A stretch of 64,000 bases of DNA, taken from NCBI GenBank assembly GCA_029891385.1, contig CM057235.1:13542001-13606000 (forward strand), written 5' to 3'. The notes under the pieces were generated by a model that was not told the DNA's origin, ran no database searches, and saw only the letters and a list, made by a program, of their open reading frames with translations. The translations under genes and the position numbers were made by a program. The stretch's first letter is position 1. The number at the start of each line of letters is the position of its first letter. This document shows, one piece after another, positions 24,901 through 48,263 of the stretch. The DNA comes from Erythroxylum novogranatense (Eukaryota; Streptophyta; Magnoliopsida; Malpighiales; Erythroxylaceae).

Positions 24901-26571
24901 CATCAGACTTAATTGAACTAATTAAATTTCATTAAGCTAATTAGAGAAAGTACATCGTTTAGGGTTAAAACCCTAAATCAATTTAGCAGTTCAGGTTGTT
25001 ACTCTTCCTTTGTTATCGCACCAATCTCTGCTTCTCCTCTTTTTTTAGTTCATTACAGGAAAATCAAGAAGGGCTTTTCTTCATTTTCTTCCTTATTACA
25101 CCAATATTCTCTATCAACACACCATTCTTTATTGTACACCATTCTCTACCACATACCATTCTTCAATCCTCTTTGCATTACAAAATCTATTACACCAATC
25201 TTCTCTGTCGCATTATAGAAATTATGATTTTTAGGTGTGTTTTGTTTGTACTTTGTCTTGTTTTTAATTTTTTTACCCAAGATCCTTTTTTATTTCATTA
25301 CAAGATTACAAGGAAGCACTTCTTATTCATTTGGCTCATGAATTATGCTTGGAACATAATGTGATTAGATAGTTATTGATTTATCCATTTGCATGTCCTT
25401 AGGTTATTTGGGTTAGTGCTTAAATCTTTGCAAAAATTTAAAATGTTTTTGTGAAGATTGTTTCTAATATTCTACCATGCTATAAAATTAGGATTAAGTG
25501 GATAATATTCTACCATGCTCTAGTTTTGACCTTTCTTCATTGTGCCTATATTTGCACCAACTAAACTAGTAGTTATAGTAAGAGTTTCACAACAGAAGGC
25601 AAGTTGTTTGTCCCTTCCATGTTGGTAATTGTAACTTTGTATATTTGGTTGAATTGGTTGGAATGATTCTCTTTGGTAGCTAAATTGCAAGTGTTATACA
25701 TATTGTAATGAAACTAGGACTATTAACTTCATGTTGTGATTTGGATTTATTTGTCTAATAACTAAATTGGTTGTCTATTTCTTCTTTTCTTTTAGCTGAT
25801 TAAGTTGAAACTTGTAAAGTTAAGCTTGTTGTCAATAACATGGACTATTTTAAATGAGGTTTTAAGAAGATACATAATGTTTTACTTGCAATGAAATGAA
25901 GAATTGAGGGAAGAATTATCAAGTCTAACATTGATTTCATACACTACTCAAAAAATTTGTTCATTTGATCCAACTCCATATCTTCCTCTTAAATGCTTCA
26001 TATGTTTGTTTGATCTCTTCGTAAATTGAATAAGAGCAAACTTAAAAAAATAAGTTTCACATAAAAAGTATGCATTAGATATTACACTCAAGAATGTAGC
26101 CCAGAATGTGATGAATGCCCGTTAAGATAGTTCAAAAAATTTTCGATTAAAGGTTCTTTAGTTTATTTATTACTTGAAATATATCAAGTTATATACCTTA
26201 AGTAAATTAGGTGTTTAAATGAAAATTTAGGATCACCCTAAATAAGTATTTCAAGGTAAAAACAAAGGTTGTCCAACCTGAATCGGTGAAGAACTACTTT
26301 AGATTTTGTTTAGGAATTGAAGTGTTTATATGATTTACTTCTTTGCGGTGTTTCTAATTGTCCCAAATAAGATTTCTTAGTTTTTTCTTTACTTTTTCCT
26401 CTTGGAATATGTATCATTTTGTACTTATTCCCACTTTCCCTTAGCTCATTTCATTTAGTCTAAACTTTTGCACATATTTCCATTTATAACCATCTTATTA
26501 TATGTTATGTCATATGTCATTGTTAAAAAAGCCCAATATTTTATAGATATTGGTAAATTTTACATTTCATT

Positions 26572-29330
26572 ATGGTGGGGTATTGGAAGAAGGATATGGG
26601 TGTTGATGAACTTAACATGCTAGTCCTAAAAGGAGTTTCTAAAGAAAAGGGACATAGAGTAATATCTATATTTTACAAAATTTTTAATTAGTTGATGAGA
26701 AGCTTGAGGGAGTTAAGCTTACACTATGATAAGGACATATTGACTATGCTCTAACAAATGGAAGATTTGAATTATCACTATGTTGAAATCTACCGCGAGT
26801 ATGGTTATGAGCATCCTATAATAGATGGTGAAGAATCTGACCCTAATATTTGCAATAAATTTGATGACCATGATGAGGGGATGTTCCAAGTTCAATTGGA
26901 GTAAGATGATGATTTCATTGTTATGCAGGATAGTGAATCTGGAGATGATTTAGTTGTTAATGAGTTATTTGAAACTAATGATGAAGAATATGTTGCTGCG
27001 AGAACAATGGAGAAGAGATTTGCCAAGACCATACATGATGGGTTTGAATACGACAATGTTGTCGATAGGGATGGAGGTAGTGGAAAGGATTACAATGAAG
27101 AAGTTGATTATTCCAAAGATACAAAAAGATAAGAAGGAAGCTCACATGGTGCAAATAATGAATATGAGTATAGTGATGTTGAAGTTTAATCACCAGTTTG
27201 TTATGACAATGAAGCATCTATTCCAAAGAAGAAATACATTTTCTTTAATCCAAAAGCTGATATGAAAGATTTTAAATTGAAATTGGAATGAATTTTAAGG
27301 ATGAGATGTAGTTGAGGGAAGAAATAAGAAACTATGAAATTACAAATGGATATGATGTTTTAATGGAAAGATCCGGTGTGAGAATCAAGGCAGTTTGTGG
27401 GCCATAATGTCTTTGGGCATATGCTAGCTAGATTGGAAATGATAAAACAATTGTTATGAAGATAGTAGAAAACAAGCATAATTTTTGTAAACATACAAAC
27501 AAGCTAGCAGGAAATGGATAGCAAATGAATTCTCACATAAGTTTAAGAGAAGCCTGAATTAGCCTATTACTGAAATGATGGATGATCTCCAAAGAAAATA
27601 TGCACTACAAGTAACTAAATCCTAATGTTACAGTGCTAAGTGGGAAGCTATTACCATGCTATGAGGACCTATGGAAGGTCATTATGCCAAGTTATGGTCT
27701 TATGGACAAGAGTTATGATGAGCTAACAAAGATGGATAGTATATTATTCAAACTGAACTTAATGAAATATCTAAAAAACCAATGTTCAAAAGGTTTTATA
27801 TAGGATCTAGTGCTTTGAAGTATGTTTTTCTTGGTGGATGCAGGAAAATAATTGGGTTAGATGGATGTTTTTTTAGGACATTCCTTAGAGGTGTTTTATT
27901 AGCTATAATAGGTTATGACGGAAACAATAAGATGTTTCCTATATCTTGGGTTATGGTTGAGGAAGAAAATTGTCAATCATGGCATTGGTTTTTGAGCATT
28001 CTTGCAGAACATCTAGACATAAATGGGAATGCATGGACTTTTTTTAGTGATCAAAAAAAGGTATACTTTAAATATCCATACATGTGATTTTCATTTATTA
28101 ATGCAATTTATCTTCTTTAATTTTTGTTACCTTTTTCTGTTACAAAGTTTAATGTATGTATTGAAGAATCTGTTTCCAAAAGCTAAGCATAGAAAATGTG
28201 CCCGACATGTCTATACAAATAGGTCATGTGTTCATAAAGGATATGCATATAGGAGTTTATTTTAGCAAGTCGTGAGTTGCATAATGGAAGTCGAATTTGA
28301 TGAGGTAATGAAACAGTCGAAGAGTATTTCAATGAGGGCATATGATGATTTCAAAATTCGGAAACTAGAGACTTTTGTGAAGGCATCTTTTAGTACAAGA
28401 TTGAAGTGTGAAATAGTTCATAATATATTGGAGACATTTAATGGATTCATTTGTGAAGCTCATATGAAAAGCTTGATCAATATATTAGAAGACATTCGAG
28501 GTTCTTTAATAACTCACATAGATGAAAAGGGACATGATGCTTCAATCCTCTAATAATATATGCCCAAGAGTGACGAAGAAAATAGAGGTTGAAAAATGGG
28601 AAGCAAGGCATTGTATGACCAAGATAAATAGGAATTTGAAATTTGAACTCACATTTTTTACAAACAAGTTCATCGTTGATTTACAAGCACTAACTTGTCA
28701 ATGTAGACTATAAGATTTAACAGGGATTCTATATAAACTTATAGTGGCTTTTATATCATATCAAAGTGAGGATATCAATGCTTATGTCATCAATGTTACA
28801 AGTGTGATTTTTTTCGAAGAGTTACCAATATGTTATAAAACCATTAGTGGTCCTAAATTTTAGTCGAAGACTGGAAATCTTCAGCCAATATACCTCTATT
28901 GATCAAGAAGATGATTGGAAGACCCAAAAAGGCAAGAAAAGGGATAAGACTGAAGAACAACAAAATCCCAATAAATTGAGAAAGGTTGGAATAGCTATGA
29001 GATGTCATCATTGATATGAAATTGGTCACAATATAAGAGGATGCAAAAATAAGAGTCAACCTTTAAGCCAACCTAAAATTGTTAAGGTAGTTATTATTAA
29101 TTTTTTGGTTTCTTTTCATTTTAGTTGCAAAAAATGTTTATTTATTCATCATAAAGTATACCAATATGTATAATGCATTAAAAAAGAGGAAGGCCACCAC
29201 AAATTAAAGCTCTTTCATCCAATTTTAGTAGCCATCCAGCTCAAAGACCTACACAATCAATATCTACAGGCTCAAATACTGCATCTTCTATCTTAAGAAG
29301 TTAAAAGAAAATGGTTAATGAATATTCACA
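26572..29330 (+). pseudogene. Decayed MULE transposase gene (MuDR/MULE family)
   Basis: The translation, with several stops and shifts, follows the MULE plan. An N-terminal acidic region (26923-27132) is followed by a MuDR DNA-binding segment beginning ADMKDFKLKL near 27257. The MULE catalytic domain (about 27780-28260) contains GCRKIIGLDGCFF (first catalytic Asp), GYDGNNKMFPISWVMVE, WHWFL and FSDQKK (second Asp). After a likely intron at about 28061-28147 come FPKAKHRKCARHVYTN, a helical insert (28272-28553) and a SWIM-type LTCQCR (28695-28710). A basic RGRPP tail (29180) and a YGVKF segment (29408) follow. TAA/TAG stops at 27131, 28084, 28261, 28551 and elsewhere show that it is dead. Transposases of this family cut at the TIRs and give 9-bp duplications, in line with the flanks. 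Confidence 0.85.
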
Positions 29331-31500
29331 TTTAGTTTTAAGTTATTTTGTCTCTAACTTATATAACATTATAATTCCTTTTGTTTATAAAGGCAACTAA
29401 AGGATATGGGGTGAAATTTGGGAAAATTAGTGGGAATACCTATTTTATGATAAGTCACTTAAATACATATTTACGCTACTTATATGTAATCACAAAAAAT
29501 GGTAATATTTAGCCTTTTGATTTTCTGCACTTCATAGATAGGTGAAAGTTAATATCAAGTGCTTGAAACTCTAAATAGTAATGCAACAACTACTTTCTTA
29601 GACTTTACAAAATACAACTAGCAATACAACTCAAAACTAAAAGGAGGGTCAAACTAAGGGAAAAAAGATCTTCTCTTAGAAAATCCAAAGTTATTGATGA
29701 TTGAGAATTTGGATACCAACTTCTGGTTATGTATTAGTTTTGGATATGCATTAGTTATCATTTGTTTGATAACTTTGACATGATTTGGTTCACAGTTCAA
29801 ACATGGTTTGACATTGTTCTATAAGTGCCATGTTGTAAAATTGCTATCTGTACTTTGCTTAGTAATACAGAATTAGTTGCTTAGTTTTAATATTTTTCGT
29901 GTTGGTGTTTGATCTAGGTTTCATTTACGAATGCAATCATTTTTACTAGCTCATTTGTTGTGTATAACATATGATCCAACTTTAGGTATTTATGGTATTG
30001 ATATGTTAATGCTATAATTGTTGATGCCAGAGTTTTGAATTATGGTCCATAAGTATTATTTGAGAGTTGTTATAGTTTCCTTTAATTCTTACATTTTCTC
30101 ATGGCATTGTCCATAAGTTTTATTTGCTCCTTCTCTTTATTTCTTACATTACATTATCATACCATGGAACAAGTCATAGCTACATACATATTTAATGTGA
30201 TTATATACATATTGAGGCACATTTGTGTGTCTTTTGGCTTCTAATTAATAATAATCTAAGTGAATCTAAGATCAATACTATGGATGGGTTCCCATTTGCA
30301 TTTGATAATAAATAGATGTCATGGTCTATGAATTATGAACCAAATAAGTTAAATTTGTTATATTCTTTCTAATAAGGTCCTAATATGAAATCGTTTTCAA
30401 TAAAAAGATAAGACAAAAAAATTCTCGTTATCATATTAATTATCAATGAAATGCTTAAGCTAGCCCGTTGAAACTGAAATTGAACAAAATTAATAAGGTC
30501 AACAATGAGTTCAATAAATTAGGAGTCAGTTATGCCACAATTTCTTTTTGATTACCAACCCAACACTGAAGTTTGCAAATGACTCAACATAAACACAACA
30601 TACTACTTGCATGTTCAATGGTTTCCTTGTTCTTTCATGACAACATACTATCTGCAGTTGCAAAAAGAGAAAAAAAATACATTGCAACTTTTAATTATTG
30701 CAATGTCTCCATATTTGTGCTACTTATATCGGACGCCTAAGCTACGAAATCATATGGGACCTACAAAATAAAGATATAAACCTAAATATTAGGCTTATAA
30801 CAAATTTGCATTATGCAAGAAATTACTACATATACTTACTTCTTGCAAACAACAATGCATATTGGGAACAAGACTTTTACCCCAATGCACAAAAGATGTT
30901 GGACATATTTTCAAACAAGAAAAAAACTTCATCTCATTTAAAAATACTATGTACCTACAAGATGCCTTTAATTTGAATATTGATTAAATATTTTATACTA
31001 ATGGCATTGTTAAAAATCAATAATTGAAATACTTACTTTTCTATTGATGCATTCATAGAAATGTTGGCCAAGGTTAGGCTATAGCAATGAATATATGTTA
31101 AAATTACTTTGTCGTTGAACATAATGCTTTCTCTCTTTACTGTTGAACATAGTGCTTTCTCTCGAGAAAATTGATAATATATCCTTTTAGCTTCTACTAC
31201 ATTATCAAAACAATAATACATAACATCCTTAAATTCATTAACACGTTGATACGCTTCCTTTGTTAAATATATACCAATGCATAAGTAACTAAAGCTACAT
31301 ATTTTTTATTTTTGGTACCCATATTTGTTTATTCTGTTTCAATATCATCACACAAATACTTAATTATTAACTTAAATGTGCTTGAAAAGAGAGGTTCTAT
31401 GCTTAAAAGTTTCTTTCGAAAAAGAAGTCAAGGTCATTTGCTTTAATTGTAGAATTCTGATCATTTATGTATCAATGTAGTAGTAACATCTTTGAATTGA

Positions 31501-32960
31501 TCTAATAATAGATCACTAAGAACAAATTAAGGTTTATTGATGACAAGGTTAAAATGCTTGAGTATGATTTGATTAAGTGAGTAATTGCAGATGGTAGATT
31601 ATCTGGTGACATAGTGGATTTTAAATTCAACTTTGAAGGATTTAGTAGCAGTATTCATATATATTACATCCCCTTAGGAACTTGGAAGAAATACATAAGA
31701 GATTATGAGATGAGTTGATAGAGTTAGATTCTTAGTTATGGAGTAATAAAATATATTAAGAAGTAAAGAATATGAATAAATTGATGTTATTCTTGATGGA
31801 ATTATATGACGAATATGATCAAAAGTGAAATCGGATGGTATTATGTAATTCTTTACCTACTATTAACAAAGATTATTTAATGATATCGAGAGTAAAAGCT
31901 TAAAGAGAGGTCCAAATAAGTTTTGAAGGCCTGAGATAAGTGATCAAGATGAGTACATGAAATAAGTAATTACATTGTCATAAAATCATTCATCAAAAAG
32001 GGATATAAAGAAGTTTTAAGTCAAAGAAGATTATTGTGATCAAGAAGAGTATTGATGTTATTCTTAATGGAATTGTATGAAGGATATGATCAAAAGAGAA
32101 TTAAGATGGTATTGCATAATTCTTTACCTATTATTAAGAAAGATTATTCAATGATATTGAGAGTAGAAGTTTAAAGAGAGGTTTAAACAAGTTTTGAAGG
32201 CCTGACATAAGTGATCAATATGAGTACACAAAATAAGTAATTACATTGTCATAAAATCATAAAATCATTCATTAAAAAGGGATACAAAGAAGTTTTAAGT
32301 CAAAGAAAGACAAAGGTCACTGTGATTATTATGATCAGGAAGAGTATTGATGTTATTCTTAATGGAATTGTATGAAGGATATGATCAAAAGAGAAATCAG
32401 ATGGTATTGCATAATTCTTTACCTACTACTAACAAAGATTTTTCAATGATATTGAGAGTAGAAGCTTAAAGAGAGGTTTAAACAAGTTTTGAAGTCCAGA
32501 CATAAGTGATCAAGATGAGTACACAAAATAAGTAATCATATTGTCATAAAATCATTCATCAAAAAGGGATGCAAAGAAGTTTTAAGTCAAAGAAAGACAA
32601 AGGTCACTATGATTATTGTGATAAAAAGGAGTACACAAAAGATAATTGTTTCGAGTTGGGGAGGTTGGTAGTTAATGTTAACATTGCAAAGCTTACTGTT
32701 TGAAGAGGAAGTAGAAGGAGAAATTTCCAAGCTAGAATAATTGACTGTTAGAGTAGAAGATATCATCAGATTGCTTAAAGGAAAGGAAGAATTTGTGCAA
32801 CACTATCAATGCAAAAGAGTGGAGAGATAACTATTTCTTTTGTTGACAAATCTGATAGTTTCTATTTCATAAGTTTTAGATGCAAGCTCTTAGGTCATTG
32901 ATACAATAGTTATAATGATAATTGTTTTCCAAAACTTAATCAATCTCGATAAAGCTTTCT
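31501..32960 (+). pseudogene. gag: Copia gag relic inside the MULE
   Basis: Broken frames match the plant copia gag plan: an early NKLRFIDDKV block (31523), then LMELYDEYDQ, LPTINKDY and an RVEA..EV block, and finally a zinc-knuckle region YDYCDKKEYTKDNCFEL (near 32610-32660), where the third zinc ligand is altered (KEY instead of the usual KGH). Stops occur throughout. A part of it is repeated three times (31781-32640). No LTRs were found around it, so it is either a degraded insertion into the MULE or sequence picked up by it. Confidence 0.7.
31781..32640 (+). repeat. Three tandem copies of a 271-295 bp copia gag segment
   Basis: The string TTGATGTTATTCTTRATGGA begins at 31781, 32052 and 32347. 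Each unit then runs through ATATGATCAAAAG, ATTCTTTACCTA, TTAAAGAGAGGT, AAGTTTTGAAG, CATTGTCATAAAATCATTCAT and AAGAAGTTTTAAGTCAAAGAA. Copies 2 and 3 are more alike than either is to copy 1, so the array probably grew in two steps. Copy 2 also has a small duplication of ATAAAATC. Confidence 0.9.
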
Positions 32961-33649
32961 TGATTTACTTACTTAAGGGAATAACCAACATGTTGATAAA
33001 GATGAAAATGTTCATTTAATATCGAAATTCCTTTTACATGATAGACAGGGGATGTTTTTCTACGTAAAAAATTGGGGATGCACATTATAAAAGGTTGTGT
33101 CTGATATAAGAGTTGCAAAAATTACATATAGATAGCATCACATATCTAATAAGACATGAATAACACATAACACGTTCAATTTTTCAGACAACATTACAGA
33201 AATTACAAGATATAGTAGTAAGTAAAAGTAGGTTGTAGAACATTACTAATTGTGGACAAAAATTAAATCATAACCAAACCCATCTACATTACACACATGA
33301 ACATAGTTAGTTACCCACCATCTTACACTATCAACTCCATTCAGTGCACAACCTAAAGAAGCATTGAGAAATTATATTTAAAAAAAAGAGACATTAAAGA
33401 ATGGTGAGACAACAAAGAATAGAGTGAAATTCTTACTACAACGAAGAATGGTTTGTAGCTAGTGTGAAAAGGAGCTAAAAATATTTTTAGTTGGTTTGAG
33501 AACACTTTGACCTGCAAAGAAGAGTGGCAAAAAAAGTGTACAACATAAAATTCCAATTTGAAAGGGTAACAATCTAAATGGATAATTTACTTAAGTGGCG
33601 TAATTTACTCTTATTTTTATAATTTTATACATCTATAATCAAAGATGTT

Positions 33650-33820
33650 TAGGATTTCTGTTTTATGTGACTTGTCTTGTCAATAAAGTTAACGAAGATA
33701 CTAATGTAAAGTTAGATTTTTTTAAAAATTGTAAGTTTAAGTACTTAATTGCTACTTTTAAATGTTATGGTTATAATTACAAAATTGAGTAAATTTTGAG
33801 ATTTTTTTAATAATTAGCTC
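33650..33820 (-). repeat. Right TIR of the MULE
   Basis: Read on the minus strand it starts GAGCTAATTATTAAAAAAAT and matches the left TIR at 24730-24900. The target duplication TTGTTATAA follows at 33821-33829. Confidence 0.85.
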
Positions 33821-33829
33821 TTGTTATAA

Positions 33830-34200
33830 TGTTGGTTTTCTATAACTGTGTCTTTACTTCCTCTAGCTTAGTACTGCTATATTTGTAGAGTTTGGGAAAT
33901 GACTTTGCAATTGTTTTCTTCTAGCTTATTATTATCTTTACCTCCTTTAGATTAGACTTAGGAAGTAACTTTTGTAATAGTTTGTTGTATTCTTCTTTGC
34001 ACTAGCGTTTATACATCAATTTATTTTATTCTTCTTATAAGAAAAATGGTAATTGTCTTTAATTATATTAATATGCTGATTTAATAGTTAAGTAAATTAT
34101 TTATTATATTTAGAAAAGTTTTAAAAATCATAAACATCTAATTTGTTTCCCTTAGAAGTGCCATTTGTAACCACAATATTACACTAAAATTTGAAAGCTC
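33830..34200. other. Short intergenic stretch upstream of RRC1
   Basis: AT-rich, with no gene. It lies between the MULE target duplication and the probable RRC1 core promoter, so any proximal promoter elements must be here or inside the MULE end. I recognise no specific factor site. Confidence 0.4.
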
Positions 34201-34208
34201 TATATTAA
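34201..34208 (+). promoter_or_regulatory. Possible TATA box of RRC1
   Basis: TATATTAA lies about 330 bases upstream of the leader exon's splice donor. It would place transcription start near 34230. This is a motif-only call with no cap-site evidence. Confidence 0.3.
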
Positions 34209-34229
34209 GAACTCTAAACGAGGAGAATG

Positions 34230-35035
34230 CCCATAATAAAGAGAGAGCTAAGATTTCATTGAGGTTAGGCCGAGAATAGTTGAGGTTTGGCCCAACAATA
34301 CGATTAAAAGAAGCCCGAAAGAAAGCTCCGATGTTCACATACCTTGAATGCCACCTGTGTGTTCCGGAGCTTTATGACATTAGGGCTCTACGCTGTGTTA
34401 TCTTTTTCTCGGCGTGCCTCACCGTTAAGGTTATGCAGCTGATTTCAACCTTTTCAATTAATCTCTCTCTGAACTGATTGTCTTGTTTGTAGACCAACAA
34501 ACTGTATCGATTCTCGCTTCGACTCTTACAGGTTCGTTTCAATAAATTCGCTTAGCTTAATACGAATTCTGGGTTTTTTCATTGTGGCTTTCAAGTTTAA
34601 CATTGGATTTTGCAGCTTCATTTTTTTTTCTTATAGAAGTAGAAAGCAGTAAATTGCGTAAATCTATACCCATTTATTCCTTAACGATAAACATAATTAG
34701 GGTTTCTGTTTTGAATTGGTTTTCCTTTTTAGAAATCGTTGTGGAATGCATTAGCTCTCCTGCGTTTGATTATCTTGTCTTTCTTTTCAGCTTCATTGTT
34801 ACTTTGAATGCTTCTGTGTTGCTCTCTCTCTCTCTCTTGCTCTTTTTGAAAGAAGATCCAAGTGTTCTGCTTGCTTGCAGGTGTAAACATTGGTTTGTCA
34901 GGTTTTGTTGTTGTGTATATGGGAGTGAATGGGATGCTTTGTGAAGTGAGTTGGGATTTTTTTTGTTAAATAAATAAATAAAATTTCGCTATTGATGCGC
35001 TTGCTTAAATTGCTTGTTTAGAAATTTATGCAAAG
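34230..35035 (+). other. RRC1: RRC1 5' untranslated region with a leader intron
   Basis: The exon seems to end at 34531 (CTTACAG followed by GTTCGT). The leader intron 34532-35021 is T-rich, has a CT microsatellite near 34830-34846 and ends TGTTTAG. The next exon carries AAATTTATGCAAAG and then the start codon at 35036. The short ATG AAAG upstream of the true ATG (ATG at 35028) is out of frame. Upstream ATGs also occur at 34227 (11 codons) and 34331 (48 codons). The 5' end is inferred from the TATA-like motif. Confidence 0.5.
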
Positions 35036-46145
<11,110 letters not shown>

Positions 46146-47180
46146 ATATTTGTCGTACTGCATTTGAGCTTATGTGGATGGGTCTATTCTATGTGCTGGG
46201 AGACCCTCATTCATTGGGAACTTACCTGTAGCTTATGTTGTGCATCTCTGGAAGTTCTCTGTTCTGTTTATGTCAAAATGAAAACAAGGTTCGGATCTAC
46301 ATTTTTGTTATAATGTTAAAATGTTAGGCATGTGGCTTTTATCTTGGTGCATAAAGAAGTGCATTTGTGCAATTAATTACATGCTTAGGTTAATTAGACG
46401 CATCTATTACTGGCAATTTAATTATGTATTAGCCTGCACGTAAACTTTTCTGTGGTAGAACTGTACAAAGAATTGTACAGAGCAAGAGTTGTGGTCTATA
46501 CAGAGTTATGGCTTGGATAAACTGAGCTGGAATTTAAGCTATAGGAAATACTGGCAACTCAATTTAGACCGCCAACGACTAGTTGTTTTGCTTTGTAGTC
46601 ATTAAGTACAAGTTATTATTATTTTCTTTTGTTCTAAGAAATATTAAAGAGATGTTTGAATGACTGTAGGTGATACTGGGAAGTGATTTTTCATGCTAGA
46701 AATAGTAGTGATACTTCATTTTATCATCATGACTTTCATTTTTTATTCTATATTTTTGTCTTCTCATCCTTAAGTAATTATTGCTGAATTTATCTGTATA
46801 GGTGTTTTTGTGAAGTTTTGTATATGTATTCAAAGTATTTCTTATAAATTGCTTATGTTGAGCTCAGGGATCTAATTGCAAGAACAATCAAAGCACTTCT
46901 CTTTGGTCATCCAGTGAATCACTTAGGTCTTTGAAAATTTAGTACGACAAGAAAGAAATGGTTTTAGTGGCTAGGCTTTGACAATTAAAAAGGAAGTGTT
47001 TCAAGGAGTGTTGTTCAGCATTGATTGTTCTTTAGTAAACTTTTGCTTATCTTTATTTAGTGTACTTATTCGATGATTATTAAAGGAGTTTTAAATGTTC
47101 TTCATATTTACCTTCTTTCACTAAATGTTAGTTCATATTTATTCAAAATTCGTGTGCCCTTTTCCAAGGTTAATATAATT
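46146..47180 (+). other. RRC1 3' UTR and intergenic sequence
   Basis: The 3' UTR probably ends near 46300-46330, where TGTTTATG and TTTTTGTTATAATG form a plausible plant poly(A) context; there is no AATAAA. Beyond about 46330 I see no gene or named repeat. Confidence 0.4.
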
Positions 47181-48263
47181 AATAAATTTTATTGCTCATT
47201 TCCAAGGTCAGAAAAAAGAAAGTTCTCATACTTATAAAAGAGGTGCATATATCCAATCTTATAACATATGAGAATTTCTTTTAGAATGTTAAATCCTGAG
47301 AGCTTTTCAAGAATCAAATAAATTAGAGGGAATGTTCTTGTCTTTAATCTAAAAGTATAATTGTTGGATTTAATCCATGGGCATATATATATATAATTAC
47401 GAGCTATCATGAGGTTAAGCTCGGTTAAAGTGATCTATTAAAGTTAATAGTTTTGAGAATAAGATATCTAATAAAGTATGAGCTTTAATAAAGACTAGAA
47501 ACAACTTCAGAGTTTTTTATATATGTTGTGCTTTAGCATCTTGGAATCAAATATTTTATATTGTAACTTATGACTTCAATTTCCATAAATTCAGGCGTAA
47601 AGCCTATTTTAGAAACAAATGAGATATTTGGTCAACTGATATATTTGACTATTTCTACAAATTTTATATTTGTTTCATACATGATGTTTTAGTACATGCA
47701 ATTTTCGCATAAATTAATTATACGTTCTTTTGGTTTATATTTTGTATGAAAATTGAATTCGTTAACTAAGGTTAATATAATCAATGTTCAAATTGATTGT
47801 TTAAGGTACGTTCAAATATTGCTATAATTGATCTTTTATTAATATTGTCAAATAAATTAATTGAAACATGCTACCAAAGTAGCTTCTCTCATGTAGATTA
47901 ATTTATTTGATAATATTGAGATGATTGTGTATGTGTAATTCGTGGGAGTATTCACTAGCCCAAATGAAGGTCAATATTTTGGCCAAAATACATGTACACT
48001 TATGGTGATAAATATGTGACAATTATTAAGTTAGCCATGTGAACAATTAATTGGTCCAAAAAAAGGTTAATTGTTTGACAATTTTGTTATTGTCAATATT
48101 TGATTACTGCATCAAGAGTACCACTTGCAAGTTAATCATTTCTGTTCAAAGACTAAATATTAATATTGTGCTAGGTATCTTGTAATGGACTTTACCATTA
48201 TTTGATTTTATACGATTATGTGGAATTTATGTAATCTTGTTTGTTGGTTGTTTTATTCTCTAT
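47181..48263 (+). mobile_element. Probable leader of a copia relic
   Basis: AT-rich sequence directly upstream of the gag relic at 48264. It contains a strong stem-loop (47841-47917) and the string GGGAGTATTCACTAGCCCAA near 47945, typical of copia untranslated leaders. No LTR ends were found, so the left limit is arbitrary. Confidence 0.4.
47841..47917 (+). repeat. Long stem-loop in the copia leader
   Basis: The left arm (47841-47861, starting AATATTGTCAAATAAATTAA) pairs with the right arm (47897-47917, ATTAATTTATTTGATAATAT and on) over 21 bp with a single G-U pair. CATG pairs with CATG further in, and the top holds a small hairpin GCTAC-CAAA-GTAGC. This is direct base complementarity; a role in RNA packaging or silencing would be guesswork. 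Confidence 0.85.

Larger units (their letters stand above)
24730..33820 (+). mobile_element. Mutator-like DNA transposon (MULE), 9091 bp, long TIRs, 9-bp target duplication
   Basis: Terminal inverted repeats of about 170 bp face each other at 24730-24900 and 33650-33820. Matching blocks include TTTACTCAATTTTG, GCAATTAA.TACT, CGTTAAC....TTGAC..GACAAG.CAC and AAA.CCTAAA. Outside them, TTGTTATAA stands at 24721-24729 and again at 33821-33829, a perfect 9-bp target duplication as expected for Mutator insertion. Inside are a broken MULE transposase gene (26572-29330), a copia gag relic with a triplication (31501-32960) and AT-rich filler. ORFs at 24996-25364 and 30698-30976 show no domain. The transposase has many stops, so the element cannot now move by itself. 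The right end lies only about 0.4 kb upstream of the probable RRC1 transcription start. Confidence 0.9.

Noticed and set aside
24996..25364. 122-residue frame inside the MULE, considered as a captured host gene
   Set aside because: The translation is hydrophobic and low in complexity, driven by T-rich DNA; no domain and no exon structure.
34582..34944. 120-residue frame just upstream of RRC1
   Set aside because: It lies in the T-rich leader intron of RRC1, includes a CT microsatellite and has no recognisable domain.
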